64,000 nt of DNA, taken from contig JACVRA010000364.1 in assembly GCA_019828545.1 (NCBI GenBank), positions 1 through 64,000 on the forward strand, in the 5' to 3' direction. The notes under the pieces are model-generated. The model was given only the letters and a program-made list of their open reading frames with translations. It searched no databases and had not been told where the DNA came from. Made by a program: the position numbers and the translations under genes. Below are positions 49,989-60,438 of this stretch, one piece after another (position 1 is the first letter of the stretch; each line of letters starts with the position of its first letter). The stretch is from Paracamarosporium sp. OC-R06-R3. Taxonomy: Eukaryota > Ascomycota > Dothideomycetes > Pleosporales > Didymosphaeriaceae.

Positions 49989-52019
49989 ATGACCACACCC
50001 ATAATGAAACTACATGCCCTCTCCATCCTCTTCTTCTACCTCCACTCAGCCTTCGCAGCGCCCTCTTCCCCTTCTACCCCAACAACATCCGCACCCTCCC
50101 CATCTTTCACTTATAATGCCACGCACTTCCTCCTCAATGGCGACCCCTACCAGATCATCGGCGGACAAATGGATCCCCAGCGCATACCCCCACCATACTG
50201 GCGCGACCGCCTCCGCAAAGCGCGCGCCATGGGTCTAAATACCATCTTCACGTACACCTTCTGGAACATGCTAGAGCCCGTGCAAGGCCAATGGGACGCC
50301 AACGAAGGAAAAGGTATATCCACCTTTTTCCAAACCGCGCACGAGGAAGGCCTACACGTGGTGCTGCGGCCGGGTGCGTATATCTGCGGCGAAAGAGAAT
50401 GGGGTGGGTTTCCCGCTTGGTTAGCGAGTGTGCCCGGGATGGTGGTCAGGAGCAACAATGCGCCATTCTTGACTGCGGCGGAGGCATATCTGGAGAATTT
50501 GGCGGGCGAATTGAGAGGATTGCATGTACATGAGGGTGGCCCGATTCTCATGGTTCAGGTAGAGAACGAGTATGGTTCGTATGGTGAGGATCACGCGTAT
50601 ACCTCTGCGATCAAGGATATCCTGCAAAGGACGTTCGGAGACGTAGTCCTGTACACGAACGATGGAACAGAACAATGGACGTTGGAAGGCGGAGCCGTCC
50701 CGGGTGTTCTGGCAGAGGTAGACGGCGATCCGCGGGCTGGGTTCGCCGCGCTGAGGAAATACATCACAGACCCGAGCATGAAAGGCCCGCTGCTGGACGG
50801 CGAGTACTATACGTGGACATTCGACAGTTGGGGGTACAACCGGAGCAGCCCTAATATCCAGGGTATCCTCAACGATGTCACGTACGTGCTAGGCAACGAG
50901 TCCGCATCCATAAGCTTCTACATGGTGCACGGCGGGACGAACTTCGGCTTCAGCAACGGCGCGCTGTGGCAGGACAAAACGCGCGCCTTCACAACGAGCT
51001 ACGACTATGGGGCTCCCATTGATGAAGCAGGCCGCACAACACCGCTATACCACGCCCTCCGCGCCACAATCCAGAACTACGTGCCCAACAACAGCATCCC
51101 AGCCATCCCGCCCGACGTCCCCCTAGCCGAGATTCCCCCCTTCGATCTCCTCCCCGCAAAGCCCCTGTTCTCCACCCTCGGTTCCCCAGTGCAGAGCACG
51201 CACCCCCTAACCATGGAATCCCTAAACCAATCCACCGGCTTCGCACTCTACACCTACAAGCACACCTCGCCCACCCCAGTCTCCGGCCTCCTCACTCCCG
51301 GCGACCGCCCCCGCGACCGCATAACTGTGTACGTCGATGCCACGTTCATCGGCGTACTAGACAGCACGTATCTCACGCCCAAACCGCTCAATGTGACTCT
51401 CCAGCCCAACTCCACCCTCTCCCTCTTAGTCGAAAACCTCGGGCGCGTGGATTACTTCTCGCGGGGGACGTCCTTCGCTAATAAGATCCTAGACCCGTAC
51501 AAAGGGATCCTGGGCCGCGTCACGCTGGGTGCTACCGTGCTAGAAGGATGGGAGAATTATGGTGTGCCGCTGGATACGCTGCCTGAGCTTGCCCCGCACG
51601 CTTCGTACAGTACGGGAGAAAACGTGGATGTAGATGGAAATGAAAATACCACACAACCACTCTTCTACACAGGGACATTTCTTACGCCTAAGCTTCCCCA
51701 AAACACATCCACCTCCGCCAGCGCCAGCGCCAACCCTTCCGCATACGACACATACCTCACCCTCCCCAGCGCCCTAGCTACAAAAGGCACCGTCTGGATC
51801 AACGGCATACACTTAGGGCGCTACTGGCGCATAGGCCCGCAGCAAAGCTTGTACCTACCTGGCACGTTTCTGCGGCACGACGGCGCGCCTAACGAGGTCG
51901 TAGTGCTGGAAATAGAGCCTCGTGTTGTGGAAGGCAGGGTGGCTGCGATGCAAGGGTTTGGGACGACGGAGAGGATCTGGGAGGTCAGGGGGGATGAGGA
52001 TTGTGTGGGGTGTGTTTAG
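49989..52019 (+). CDS. Secreted GH35 beta-galactosidase
   Basis: A 676-aa precursor without introns. The signal peptide includes LHALSILFFYLHSAFA. The GH35 TIM barrel begins at YQIIGGQMDPQRIPPPYW. The acid/base Glu is E194 in GGPILMVQVENEYGS (the GH35 signature GGP-x2-Q-x-ENEY), and the nucleophile is E272 in LLDGEYYTWTFDSWG. The C-terminal part carries the beta-sandwich Gal_hydrolase domains, ending with GTVWINGIHLGRYWRIGPQQ. Shorter than the ~1000-aa LacA-type fungal enzymes and closer in plan to the animal/bacterial-type GH35. It hydrolyses terminal beta-galactosides outside the cell. The Zn2Cys6 regulator lies 1.5 kb away on the opposite strand. Confidence 0.92.
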   Translation: MTTPIMKLHALSILFFYLHSAFAAPSSPSTPTTSAPSPSFTYNATHFLLNGDPYQIIGGQMDPQRIPPPYWRDRLRKARAMGLNTIFTYTFWNMLEPVQGQWDANEGKGISTFFQTAHEEGLHVVLRPGAYICGEREWGGFPAWLASVPGMVVRSNNAPFLTAAEAYLENLAGELRGLHVHEGGPILMVQVENEYGSYGEDHAYTSAIKDILQRTFGDVVLYTNDGTEQWTLEGGAVPGVLAEVDGDPRAGFAALRKYITDPSMKGPLLDGEYYTWTFDSWGYNRSSPNIQGILNDVTYVLGNESASISFYMVHGGTNFGFSNGALWQDKTRAFTTSYDYGAPIDEAGRTTPLYHALRATIQNYVPNNSIPAIPPDVPLAEIPPFDLLPAKPLFSTLGSPVQSTHPLTMESLNQSTGFALYTYKHTSPTPVSGLLTPGDRPRDRITVYVDATFIGVLDSTYLTPKPLNVTLQPNSTLSLLVENLGRVDYFSRGTSFANKILDPYKGILGRVTLGATVLEGWENYGVPLDTLPELAPHASYSTGENVDVDGNENTTQPLFYTGTFLTPKLPQNTSTSASASANPSAYDTYLTLPSALATKGTVWINGIHLGRYWRIGPQQSLYLPGTFLRHDGAPNEVVVLEIEPRVVEGRVAAMQGFGTTERIWEVRGDEDCVGCV

Positions 52020-53223
52020 TGACGGTGTGGAGGGGAGGGGAGGGATGTATGTAGGGTGTGGGATGGGATGAGGTGGATATGCGATGCGTGCGTAAACAAC
52101 AATAAGATCCATCTACAGACCTACTTCAGCCTCTCGCCACGCACCACCATACCTACCCAAGAATACACTTACGTTATCCAAATCAAGAGATCAACCATAT
52201 ATACCGCCATCCTTCCATCCATAGACTTACCCCGTACAACAACCCGTTAAGTAAATAGAACCATCAATACCGTAACCAACACATACAGCTGAATTCAGTA
52301 TTATACTGCATTCCCAGTACCCCGTGCCAGTCTTACGAAGATCCAATCAAAACCCTCACAATCCTACACCTACACCCCAGCCCACACCCCTCTACCCTAG
52401 GTAAAATAGACCATCCACCTTCCCACGGCACAAGCCCTCTATTCTCACCATCGCGCTAACAGGCTGCCTTCTTCGAAAGAGCACTAAGAATCTCCTTTAT
52501 ATAGTAGATATCTATACTATTGAGAGACTATCCCCTATTCCCCATCCCTATCCTCCTCTATCACCCTCCTTCCCCCCTCCCACAAACCCCACCCTTCTAA
52601 TCATCCATCCATCCATCCTTCTTTATCCTCCTTACCCTCCCCTCCCCCCTCTTCACCCCACTAAACCAACCCAAACCATACATTCCCAACCTGACAACCC
52701 CTAGCAAGAGCAAGAGCAAGACCTCCCTACTACACTTCAACAAGTACAAATCCATCACCCCACAATACATTTATGTGAGATGGCATTTATCTACTTAGTA
52801 CTCAGTGCATGCGTCTGTCCAACCAAGTCCAAACCCTAAAGTCTAGCGCCGACTCTGCTCGCGAGCAAGGCTAGGCTATGCTGCGTTCGATACGTTGCTT
52901 ACTACTCACTCGCGTTTTCAGATAGATAGATACTTAAGCCAAGAGGAGAAAGGTAATTCAACCACGTAAGCATGTGGATACACATACCAGCCAAGCAGGC
53001 GTTGAAAAACGTAGTGACGGCACATCGACGACGCGTTGAGGTCAATTCAAGGCTAGTCTAGTACTGACCCGACTCCACGTGGCACATGTACATCTCGTCC
53101 GTACACGAACACGAACAAGGTCGTATACATCACCGCACCATCCTTAGAATAGAAGTAGATTTCATGTTCATGTTCATGGTTACCGCATATAGACAACGGG
53201 GACAACAAGGCAGAAGTAGAAAG

Positions 53224-53262
53224 CATTACACTACACTACACTACACCACACCACACCAAACC
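53224..53262 (+). repeat. 5-bp microsatellite ACTAC/ACCAC
   Basis: Repeated TACAC/CACAC pentamers in the 3' flank of the Zn2Cys6 gene. Confidence 0.75.
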
Positions 53263-53373
53263 ACGTCCCTCACAACCACTCAACCACTCAACCAATCAAT
53301 CAATCTACCAATCTACCAATCCAACGGGTATCATCACCAAAGAGACCAAAACCGAACAAACCAGACCAGACCA

Positions 53374-53428
53374 GACCAAACCCGAATAGACCAAACCCGA
53401 ATAGACCAAACCCGAATAGACCAAACCC
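53374..53428 (+). repeat. 15-bp tandem repeat, about 3.7 copies
   Basis: Unit GACCAAACCCGAATA, three perfect copies plus a partial one. It is preceded by shorter GACCA repeats. Confidence 0.85.
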
Positions 53429-53528
53429 AGCCCAGGCATTCAGCCAGAAAAGAAAACAAACATTACCGAAAGCAAGCTAAGTACCTCAATTCATCACACA
53501 TAAAACCACACCCTTCCCTCCCACCTAC

Positions 53529-55820
53529 CTACCTATACGCCCCCTCCGACGGCGCCTCCCCCTGCGGTCCCTGCACCGCCTGCTGCCCATGCGCTGCCCC
53601 GGCGGTACCCAGCAGATTCCCCATATCCGCCCAATTCCACTCGTGCAGATTATTAACCGTAAAGTCCATAAACTGCATCTGCGTGCTGCGGTCGAAGCGC
53701 GAATTGTGGTACGGAGTCGACGAGGGGAACTCAGTCTGCGGGTAGAACCGTCCATGCATGGAGTCCGCGAAGATGTAGGCGCCGTTGTTGGTATTTGGGT
53801 GGGAGAAGGCGAAGGGGGGTGGTGCGTGGGGGAGGGAGGAGGGGAGGGCATGGGATGTTGCGGGCGCGGGGGCGGACTCGGGGGCGGACTCGGCGAGGCT
53901 GGAGCGCACGTCGGGGTGGGGGGATATACGCGGTGTGATCATGGACTTGGCCATTGAGTGGAGTTCTGGGACGAGGGAGGCGAACTTTGCGATTGTGCCG
54001 GGCATGTTGGAGTTTTGGAGGTGCTTTCGGGATACTTCTGAGAGCTGGGAGAGGAGCATGCGCGAGTCGGCGGGGTCGGCGGTGCCCAGTTTGACTTGGC
54101 ATACCATGTCTAGGACGAGGACGGAGCCGGATGCCAGTGCGTACCAGACATCCCACCATGTGATGGCGTCGAATTTGCCGATGACCTCTAGCTCTAGCAA
54201 GATGCTGGCCAGAGTGCGCCCTGACTCGGCACAAGCATCCGCCATAGCAATCAGCGCGGCGTTGGTGGAATCTCGGTCTTCCTTGAATAGTGCAGTTGCT
54301 CGCGCGAGCAACGCAGCTCTACACAGAACCGTAACGATGTAGTGGAAAAGCGCATGCAAGAGTAAGATAGGCCGGCGGAACGCAGGCGCTGAAGAGTCGA
54401 TAGCCTCCATGCTGAGATGCTCCGGGAGGTCGGCGATCCATCGTTCGAGATTCCTGAGCACTCTTGCTGCAGGGGAGAGCGGACTTGCGTATGACTCGTC
54501 GTTGGAGGCCGACTTTACGAGCTTGGGCGCGCGGCAAGCTGAGCTCAAGTACACAACCAGACGATTGAACCACCGGGAGTAGTCAGGCGGGGTGTATGCA
54601 GCAGCCCCCAAGATGCGCTCGTTCGGACAGCTGTTGTTGGAAACATGGTGTTCGATGGCGCTGGGGCGGTCGTACGACGAGACCTGCATCTGCTCAAAGG
54701 CGTACAAGGTCCACCACAGACGCTTCCGCAGTTCCCTAGCAAGGGGCGCCTGGGAGGTGCTTGCTTTGTCCTGGTGGAGGCCAATGGCAAATGCTATGCG
54801 GATCGCGGTTCCGGTGAGGTTCCAGCATGCGTCCCGGTGGTTCGTGTTGTGCAGATGTATGGCGGCCAGCAGCAGGGCCTGGACTGCAGTGACGCTGGAC
54901 GTGAATATGACAACGGGCAGCAGTGTCTGGATGCGCTTCCACCAGAGCTGCTCGTGCTCTTCTGACACGCTGATTTGGGCTCGGCGGCGGGCGAGCAGGA
55001 GCACGCACAGGAAGCTGCACTGCCACGCTGGATCTGCTTTTGCGGGCTCGGCCAGCCACCGCCGGTATGCCTCCCGGAAGGACGCCTCGTAGAGCACGGG
55101 GAAGTCCGGGTTGATGTGCTCGAAGTAGGCGGCCACCAGAGCCTCGAGCGTGGCACTCTCGTCGGCGGAGGTGCGGTGGAGGTCGCCGGGGGAGTTGTGG
55201 TCGAAGACGGAGGCACTGGGGGTGAGGAGCGGCGCGTCTCTTCCCGTGGCTTGGTGGTGGGCGGCGTTCTTCCCAAACAGCACAAACGAGGGGAAGGGTT
55301 CCTGGCCGCACAGCGCACGCAGCTTCAGGTGGAAGGAGAAGGAGCTCGAGGGGCCGATGTACTGGACCTGGCCCTGCTGGTCCGGGAGCTGCGACAGCGG
55401 TTCTTCTCTATCCGCGTCGGGCGTGTCACCGCCGTCTGCGTGCGTGTCGACACCGGGCAAGTCGGGGACGGCAATGCCCAGCGAGAGGCACAGCTGGCGC
55501 ATGTCGTCCATGTTGGAGAGGTCGGCCTCGGGCAGCAGGCCGCGGACGAGCGTCTCGAGCAGGGTGATGCGGGTGCCCAGGCTCTCGACGCTGCCGTAGA
55601 GGCGCCTCTTGCGGGGCTGCGTCGTCTGGCATGGGATGTTGTGCTGGCGGCAGTAGCGGCAGGCGGCGTGGGCAGCGTCCTTTCTGCACTTCTGCTTGCG
55701 CGACTTGCACTTGTCGCAGCTGGTCTCGGTGCGCTTGCGCTGGTGGAGCGGCACGCGGCGAGAATGGGCGGGGGACGGGGCCGTCGACGACGTGGCGGCC
55801 GGCGTGGCCATGGTCAGCAT
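53529..55820 (-). CDS. Zn2Cys6 fungal-specific transcription factor
   Basis: A 763-aa single-exon regulator. The Zn2Cys6 cluster lies at C35, C38, C45, C54, C57 and C64 (spacing x2, x6, x8, x2, x6), followed by basic PRKRRLYG and a leucine-rich SLGTRITLLETLVRGLLPE. The middle contains the fungal-specific TF (MHR, PF04082-like) domain with AAIHLHNTNHRDACWNLTGTA and LRKRLWWTLYAFEQM. The C-terminus is Q/N-rich and may be the activation region. It binds DNA as a dimer in the nucleus by family inference. It lies convergent with the GH35 gene; control of that gene is a hypothesis only. The closest named family is not assigned. Confidence 0.9.
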   Translation of the reverse strand: MLTMATPAATSSTAPSPAHSRRVPLHQRKRTETSCDKCKSRKQKCRKDAAHAACRYCRQHNIPCQTTQPRKRRLYGSVESLGTRITLLETLVRGLLPEADLSNMDDMRQLCLSLGIAVPDLPGVDTHADGGDTPDADREEPLSQLPDQQGQVQYIGPSSSFSFHLKLRALCGQEPFPSFVLFGKNAAHHQATGRDAPLLTPSASVFDHNSPGDLHRTSADESATLEALVAAYFEHINPDFPVLYEASFREAYRRWLAEPAKADPAWQCSFLCVLLLARRRAQISVSEEHEQLWWKRIQTLLPVVIFTSSVTAVQALLLAAIHLHNTNHRDACWNLTGTAIRIAFAIGLHQDKASTSQAPLARELRKRLWWTLYAFEQMQVSSYDRPSAIEHHVSNNSCPNERILGAAAYTPPDYSRWFNRLVVYLSSACRAPKLVKSASNDESYASPLSPAARVLRNLERWIADLPEHLSMEAIDSSAPAFRRPILLLHALFHYIVTVLCRAALLARATALFKEDRDSTNAALIAMADACAESGRTLASILLELEVIGKFDAITWWDVWYALASGSVLVLDMVCQVKLGTADPADSRMLLSQLSEVSRKHLQNSNMPGTIAKFASLVPELHSMAKSMITPRISPHPDVRSSLAESAPESAPAPATSHALPSSLPHAPPPFAFSHPNTNNGAYIFADSMHGRFYPQTEFPSSTPYHNSRFDRSTQMQFMDFTVNNLHEWNWADMGNLLGTAGAAHGQQAVQGPQGEAPSEGAYR

Positions 55821-57000
55821 GCGGGCGAGGGAGCGCGGGCGAGGGCAGAGCGGCGCGGCGGATGCATCATGGCAGAGCCATGGCCCGAGTCTGGAGGAGG
55901 AGCAGGAGAAGGCGAGGCGGTTGCACTGCTTCTCCAGGCACGCCCACGTCGACGGCTCCAGCTAGTCAGCGCCCATGATTCCATGCAGTGGCGGTGGGGG
56001 GCCCGCACGGACGTGGAGCCCGCCTGAGAAACGGTCGTCCGTCGATGCTGGACCCCGGCTTTTGCTGGTTGCAAAGAATGCTGCCGTGCTGCGACGTGCC
56101 CGGTGATGCTCCCGGTACGTCTACCACAGAGCGGTGCTGTTCTCGCGACGCGATCACCAGGCACGTGACGAGAACGCCTAGTCTTGGCCCTGGCCTCACC
56201 TCACCCACAACCAACGCCAGGCCCATGCTTCCTCACCACCATTACTATCCCCCTCTACCCGCGGAACACCCCGGAGACGCACGCGTGTCCACCGCCCAAT
56301 CGGGCACTCTCGGCCGGCCGACCCTCCTCCAACGGCCTGCACATCGAGGAGTCCAGCCATCAATCAGGCAACATCAACGCCGCCGGGCTCTTTTCTTTTT
56401 GCAGCGTCCGCGTCTGAATTCCGCTTTCTGATAAGTCCGCAATCTCCATTGGTCGGGCCGTCAGCGTGGCACGATAATGTGCGCCTAGCATCACGCAACG
56501 CTCGGAGAATACATGCACGTGGGTTCCTTCCGCCTGGGCAGGCGTCCCGCACACGTGCGCGCTGTATGTCACCGAGCACACGGACGTACCACCTGTTTTC
56601 GTACCTGGACGTACACGTACACGCCCACCACACCTGTAACAAGCCCAACACTACACCCTCTTTCTAATCAAAACCACACCTCACAATACACCTTGCCCAT
56701 CCCATCCCACCCAGTCCCCATCCGAACCAACCCCCACCCGACGCGCAAACCCCCTTACACCCTGCTCGTCACCAGCTATCAACACCCATGATCCATGTCC
56801 CCCCCCCCCCCTCTCCGTCAGGCCCGCCCATCCTAACCTCAAGCACACAACCGCCGTACTCCGATGACCAGACCTGTTTCGAAAAAAGATAATGCTAGGA
56901 AAACTTCGATCTAAAACGCTTGTTCTCAAGCTTGTATACGCGTGTCTTGGGCGCTATCCTTGATTTAGGTGGTTTGTGTGTAGCACAAGTATGGTGGTTT

Positions 57001-57004
<4 letters not shown>
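55821..57004. other. Promoter side of Zn2Cys6 gene
   Basis: GC-rich near the gene. A poly-C run lies at about 56,798-56,810. No gene supported. Confidence 0.5.

Positions 57005-57064
<60 letters not shown>
57005..57064 (+). repeat. (GT)n dinucleotide microsatellite, ~30 units
   Basis: Uninterrupted TG repeats of about 60 bp. Open frames across it are artefacts. Confidence 0.95.
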
Positions 57065-57067
<3 letters not shown>

Positions 57068-60000
57068 GTGCATGAGTATTGAGTGTGAGAAGAGCTGATG
57101 TACACCGAGTAAGTTATGTGAGCGACTGGGTGCCCGCGTTGAACAGGGTAGCCAATGGATATTAGCTCCGAGAATAAGACGAGTTCTTTACACGGGTTGT
57201 ACAAATGGGCGAGTGATCTATTTCAATGCAGGTAAGATTGTTTAGCCAGGAGCAAGGGTTTGTTAGCAGGCGATGATGTGCTTGTAGGGACTAAGCGACG
57301 GGCGGACAAAAAAATCACTTGGTTGCTCATCTTTGCGAATCCAATAGCCCGAAATATCGAACTTGAATAATACATGAGTTATGCGGATTACTGCATTACG
57401 CATATTCGCTGCTGAATTAGCACATCAGCATGCCTTTAGATGCGGCTGATTGTCATGCGGTAGTGAAAGGTAACAGTAGGTGACCTCTTACCGCTTCGGG
57501 GGCTGAAATGATGCCTCTCCAATACTTCCAACTATGAATCATAGCCTATCACAATTTATTACTTTCCCGTTGCGGGATTGTCCAGGAGGACATGCAGGGA
57601 GGAAGCAGAGTAGTCAGGAGTTGAGCAACACCAAAAGCGTAGGCCTTGAGCGAGGCTGCCTAGCAATCTATATTTACGCCTCAGCTCGTACGATGCTTAG
57701 ACACCGACAGTTTGCGCGTCCCCATGCCGCCGCATACTCACCGCCCTTGAATCAGCTGTGACTAAGGTGCCGCCGGTGAGATTGCATCTCCACGTGGTGG
57801 CAACGGGAGCCCGGGAGCTGACGCTTCAGACGCGTTACCCCAGATTTCAAAGATCTAGATTTGCCACGCTCGCTTACCCTTTTCGGTGTTTGTCGCTCTA
57901 CAGTTTCGCATCGCGTAGGCAGCGCGTTGCGAAAAGTTTTGCGATTAGTAGTCAGCTTAGCTCAGCCTCAATGCAAAGCTGGTAGGTGGTGTCGGTTGCT
58001 TAGAACGGTAGTTGGTTGCGGCGAATCATGGGGCTCGGAGTGGTAACGGCAGGTTGTGGCAGTCTAGATTCGTGAAGGAATAAGCGCAGCGAAGGGCATG
58101 AGTAAGGCCGTGCGCGAGCCGAGCGTCGACAGCCCTACCCGATGCCGACAAAATTTTACCCAAGTGAGCGCTAAGCTTGTAGACTACTCTATAGGCATGG
58201 ACCGAATCGGCGCCGCGTATGCGTCGTATAGGTGGTACTGAAGCCTCGGTCTATACGAGGGGATGGAGCGAAATGCGCTCCTCGGAGGAAAGACAGGACG
58301 TCGGCCGATACGGTGCGCCGGACTGTTTGGGGATGATTTGTAAACACCTTGGCCTATCGTACGACAGCAACAATGCTTGAGGTCGACGGAGGTGTCGGGG
58401 GGAAGATGGTGTTTACTGCCTGCTGAGTGATGCGACGGACCAAAGGTTGGTGCGGACCGTCTCCTCTGGCGGAAGCGGGAGGTGCGCCTATGTATCGGCA
58501 CTACGTCGGGTGCGCGAGGGTTGACGTCGGTTGATCAAGGCGTGCAGAAGCCACACAAGAGTGTTGAGTTGGATTGCAAGATTTTTCTCCTTGCCCTGCA
58601 TATGCGCAGGGCGCCGGCACACGCACACGGCAGCCCTGCATTCCCATAGCGCACCGGAGCGGTAAAAGGCAAGTGTTGGTCATGATTTGCAAATGCACGC
58701 AACGTGGAGCGCGATTCGAGGAATGAGGCAGCGAGCGTCATGATCGGCATTCCACGTTCCCTCGCAAGACATCGATGGCCCAACGCAGGGCAAGCACACT
58801 TTCATGATTTGGGTTCGCAGCCCCGCAGCGCCCTGGCATCCTGCCAACCCGTCTTGTTGGATTGGGGGACTATGACGCTAGGGCACTGGTGCCCGCTGGG
58901 GGACCCACAGCCGTTGGCGATCCCCAATATTGATATGCGGCAGCAATGGCAGCGAGTCCAAGTATCGGGGCAGCGATAACGCGCCATGGCATGGGGGAGA
59001 CTTGCTCGCGGCACCAAAATAGATGCCAAAGCAGCCAGCGTCGATATTGGTGCATGTGAAGAACCGCTGATGGACATGGCACTATTCCCGAAACGCAGGA
59101 CGCCAGTGACGTCACGCACATTACCCGAGGACCGCCCACGCGCTTGGCGGCTCCAAGCACAGCGTCGCAGAGGAGGCCAACGGGGGAATGCTTTCTGGCA
59201 ACTTAACTTGGGACGTAGTCTTCGGTAGCAACGCATCCGTTGCATTGGTCGTCGACATTGGTAGCATTGCATCGAGACGGGTGTGGCTTGATAAGGTGCA
59301 CTGCCACGCAGAGACCCTGCCAAGTCGGCCGCCCCGCAGCCAATAGACGCTCGCAGGGCTCACGGCTGCAAACTCTTCTCCACACCACGTTATTGACACC
59401 AGCTTTGTTTAGACGACGTGCAGAGTTTTCTGTGTTCCCCAGCGGACGCCTCGAGTGTCACGGGCCCGGAGACACTGCAGTTTGCAGGGCCTCCAAGGGC
59501 GCCATTCAGCGCTACCAGCTACTACCATACATAGAAGGCTGGGTTGCCGGTGAAGGCTGCTACTACTGCTGCTGCTGCTCCCAGCAGACTGGTCCAAGGA
59601 GAATATCTCTGGTTTCACGTACCGTGCTAGTGGATAGTGTGCATGCTCGGGGCGCATAGAGACGACCGTCTGGCCAGCTAAAGTAGCGAGAACAATACCC
59701 AGTGCGAGCTGAAAGAAACGTGTCCAGTCTCCAAGCTCAAAGGAGGTACAGGTCACGCGCCACGGCAGGTGACTGGTGAAGTCCAGATGTGTGGCGTGGA
59801 CGCCGCGCAAGAGGCTCCGTCGAGCCCGTGCCCAGTCGTCGACTACCGCGCACCGTCGAGACGACGCTGTGGAGGAGGCTCGCTCGCCTATCTGGACGTC
59901 CGGCGGCGGTGCTGTGCGGAGAGGGACTCGGCGCCTGCTGCACCACGGTATATTTGGCGCAGCGTATCGTTACGCGGTCGGGTGCGGTAGCAAGATTCGG

Positions 60001-60438
60001 ATGGCAGCCGAAGACGTGCACAGCCCTCTCATGATTTTTACGGGGGTCGTATGCAGGGCCTTTAGCGTGCATGCGGGCTTGCGGGCTCATCGTTCCAGAA
60101 GGGTTGGTGCGGTTGCCGAGCGCCGATCGTCCCTCCAATGGTGGGCGACCCCGGTCCGTTGCGTCATACGCCGTGGATATGAAAGAAGTCATGGTCCGCG
60201 CAAATTCAGTCCAGCAACAAGGCCGAACACGTTCGCTCAGCATTCTACAATCGCTCCGGCCCAAGCTACAAATCTTCTTAGCTCCGAGTTTCCGAACCTA
60301 CCCGGATCACTAGCATTCCACTGCGTTCCATACTAGCTCACCTCATCAACGACCGGCCTACTCTCGCCGAGTCATCATTCGTCCCTGGTATAAAGCATCT
60401 TGCCACCCGCTGCCGTCCCTTACTTTTTCTCCGACATT
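57065..60438. other. Long intergenic, 3.4 kb, upstream of C2H2 gene
   Basis: Large gap with GC-rich overlapping frames but none convincing. A 40-aa minus-strand ORF with ATG at 58992 (MPWRVIAAPILGLAAIAAAY, then stop at 58870) has one hydrophobic segment and could be a small membrane protein, at low confidence. A CTGCTG microsatellite lies near 59,569. The last ~50 bp hold a TATAAAG and a PACE-like site. Confidence 0.45.
60399..60407 (-). promoter_or_regulatory. PACE-like site (GGTGGCAAG) before C2H2 gene
   Basis: Minus-strand GGTGGCAAG, eight of nine bases of the yeast PACE element GGTGGCAAA, 32 nt before the ATG and just after a TATAAAG at 60389-60395. One short site can arise by chance. 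Confidence 0.3.

Larger units (their letters stand above)
52020..53528. other. Intergenic with polypyrimidine tract and short tandem repeats
   Basis: 3' ends of two convergent genes. C/T-rich tract about 52,530-52,680 with (CATC)n near 52,604-52,620. No gene supported. Confidence 0.6.

Noticed and set aside
53086..53745. 219-codon plus frame over tandem repeats
   Set aside because: Mostly repeats of short units and 3' overlap with the Zn2Cys6 gene.
54975..56027. Long plus-strand frame opposite the Zn2Cys6 gene
   Set aside because: Shadow frame; the minus strand encodes a complete zinc cluster and TF domain.
58802..59323. Minus-strand 173-codon frame
   Set aside because: Cys/Arg-rich GC-driven composition without conserved motifs; only a 40-aa ORF inside is mildly interesting.
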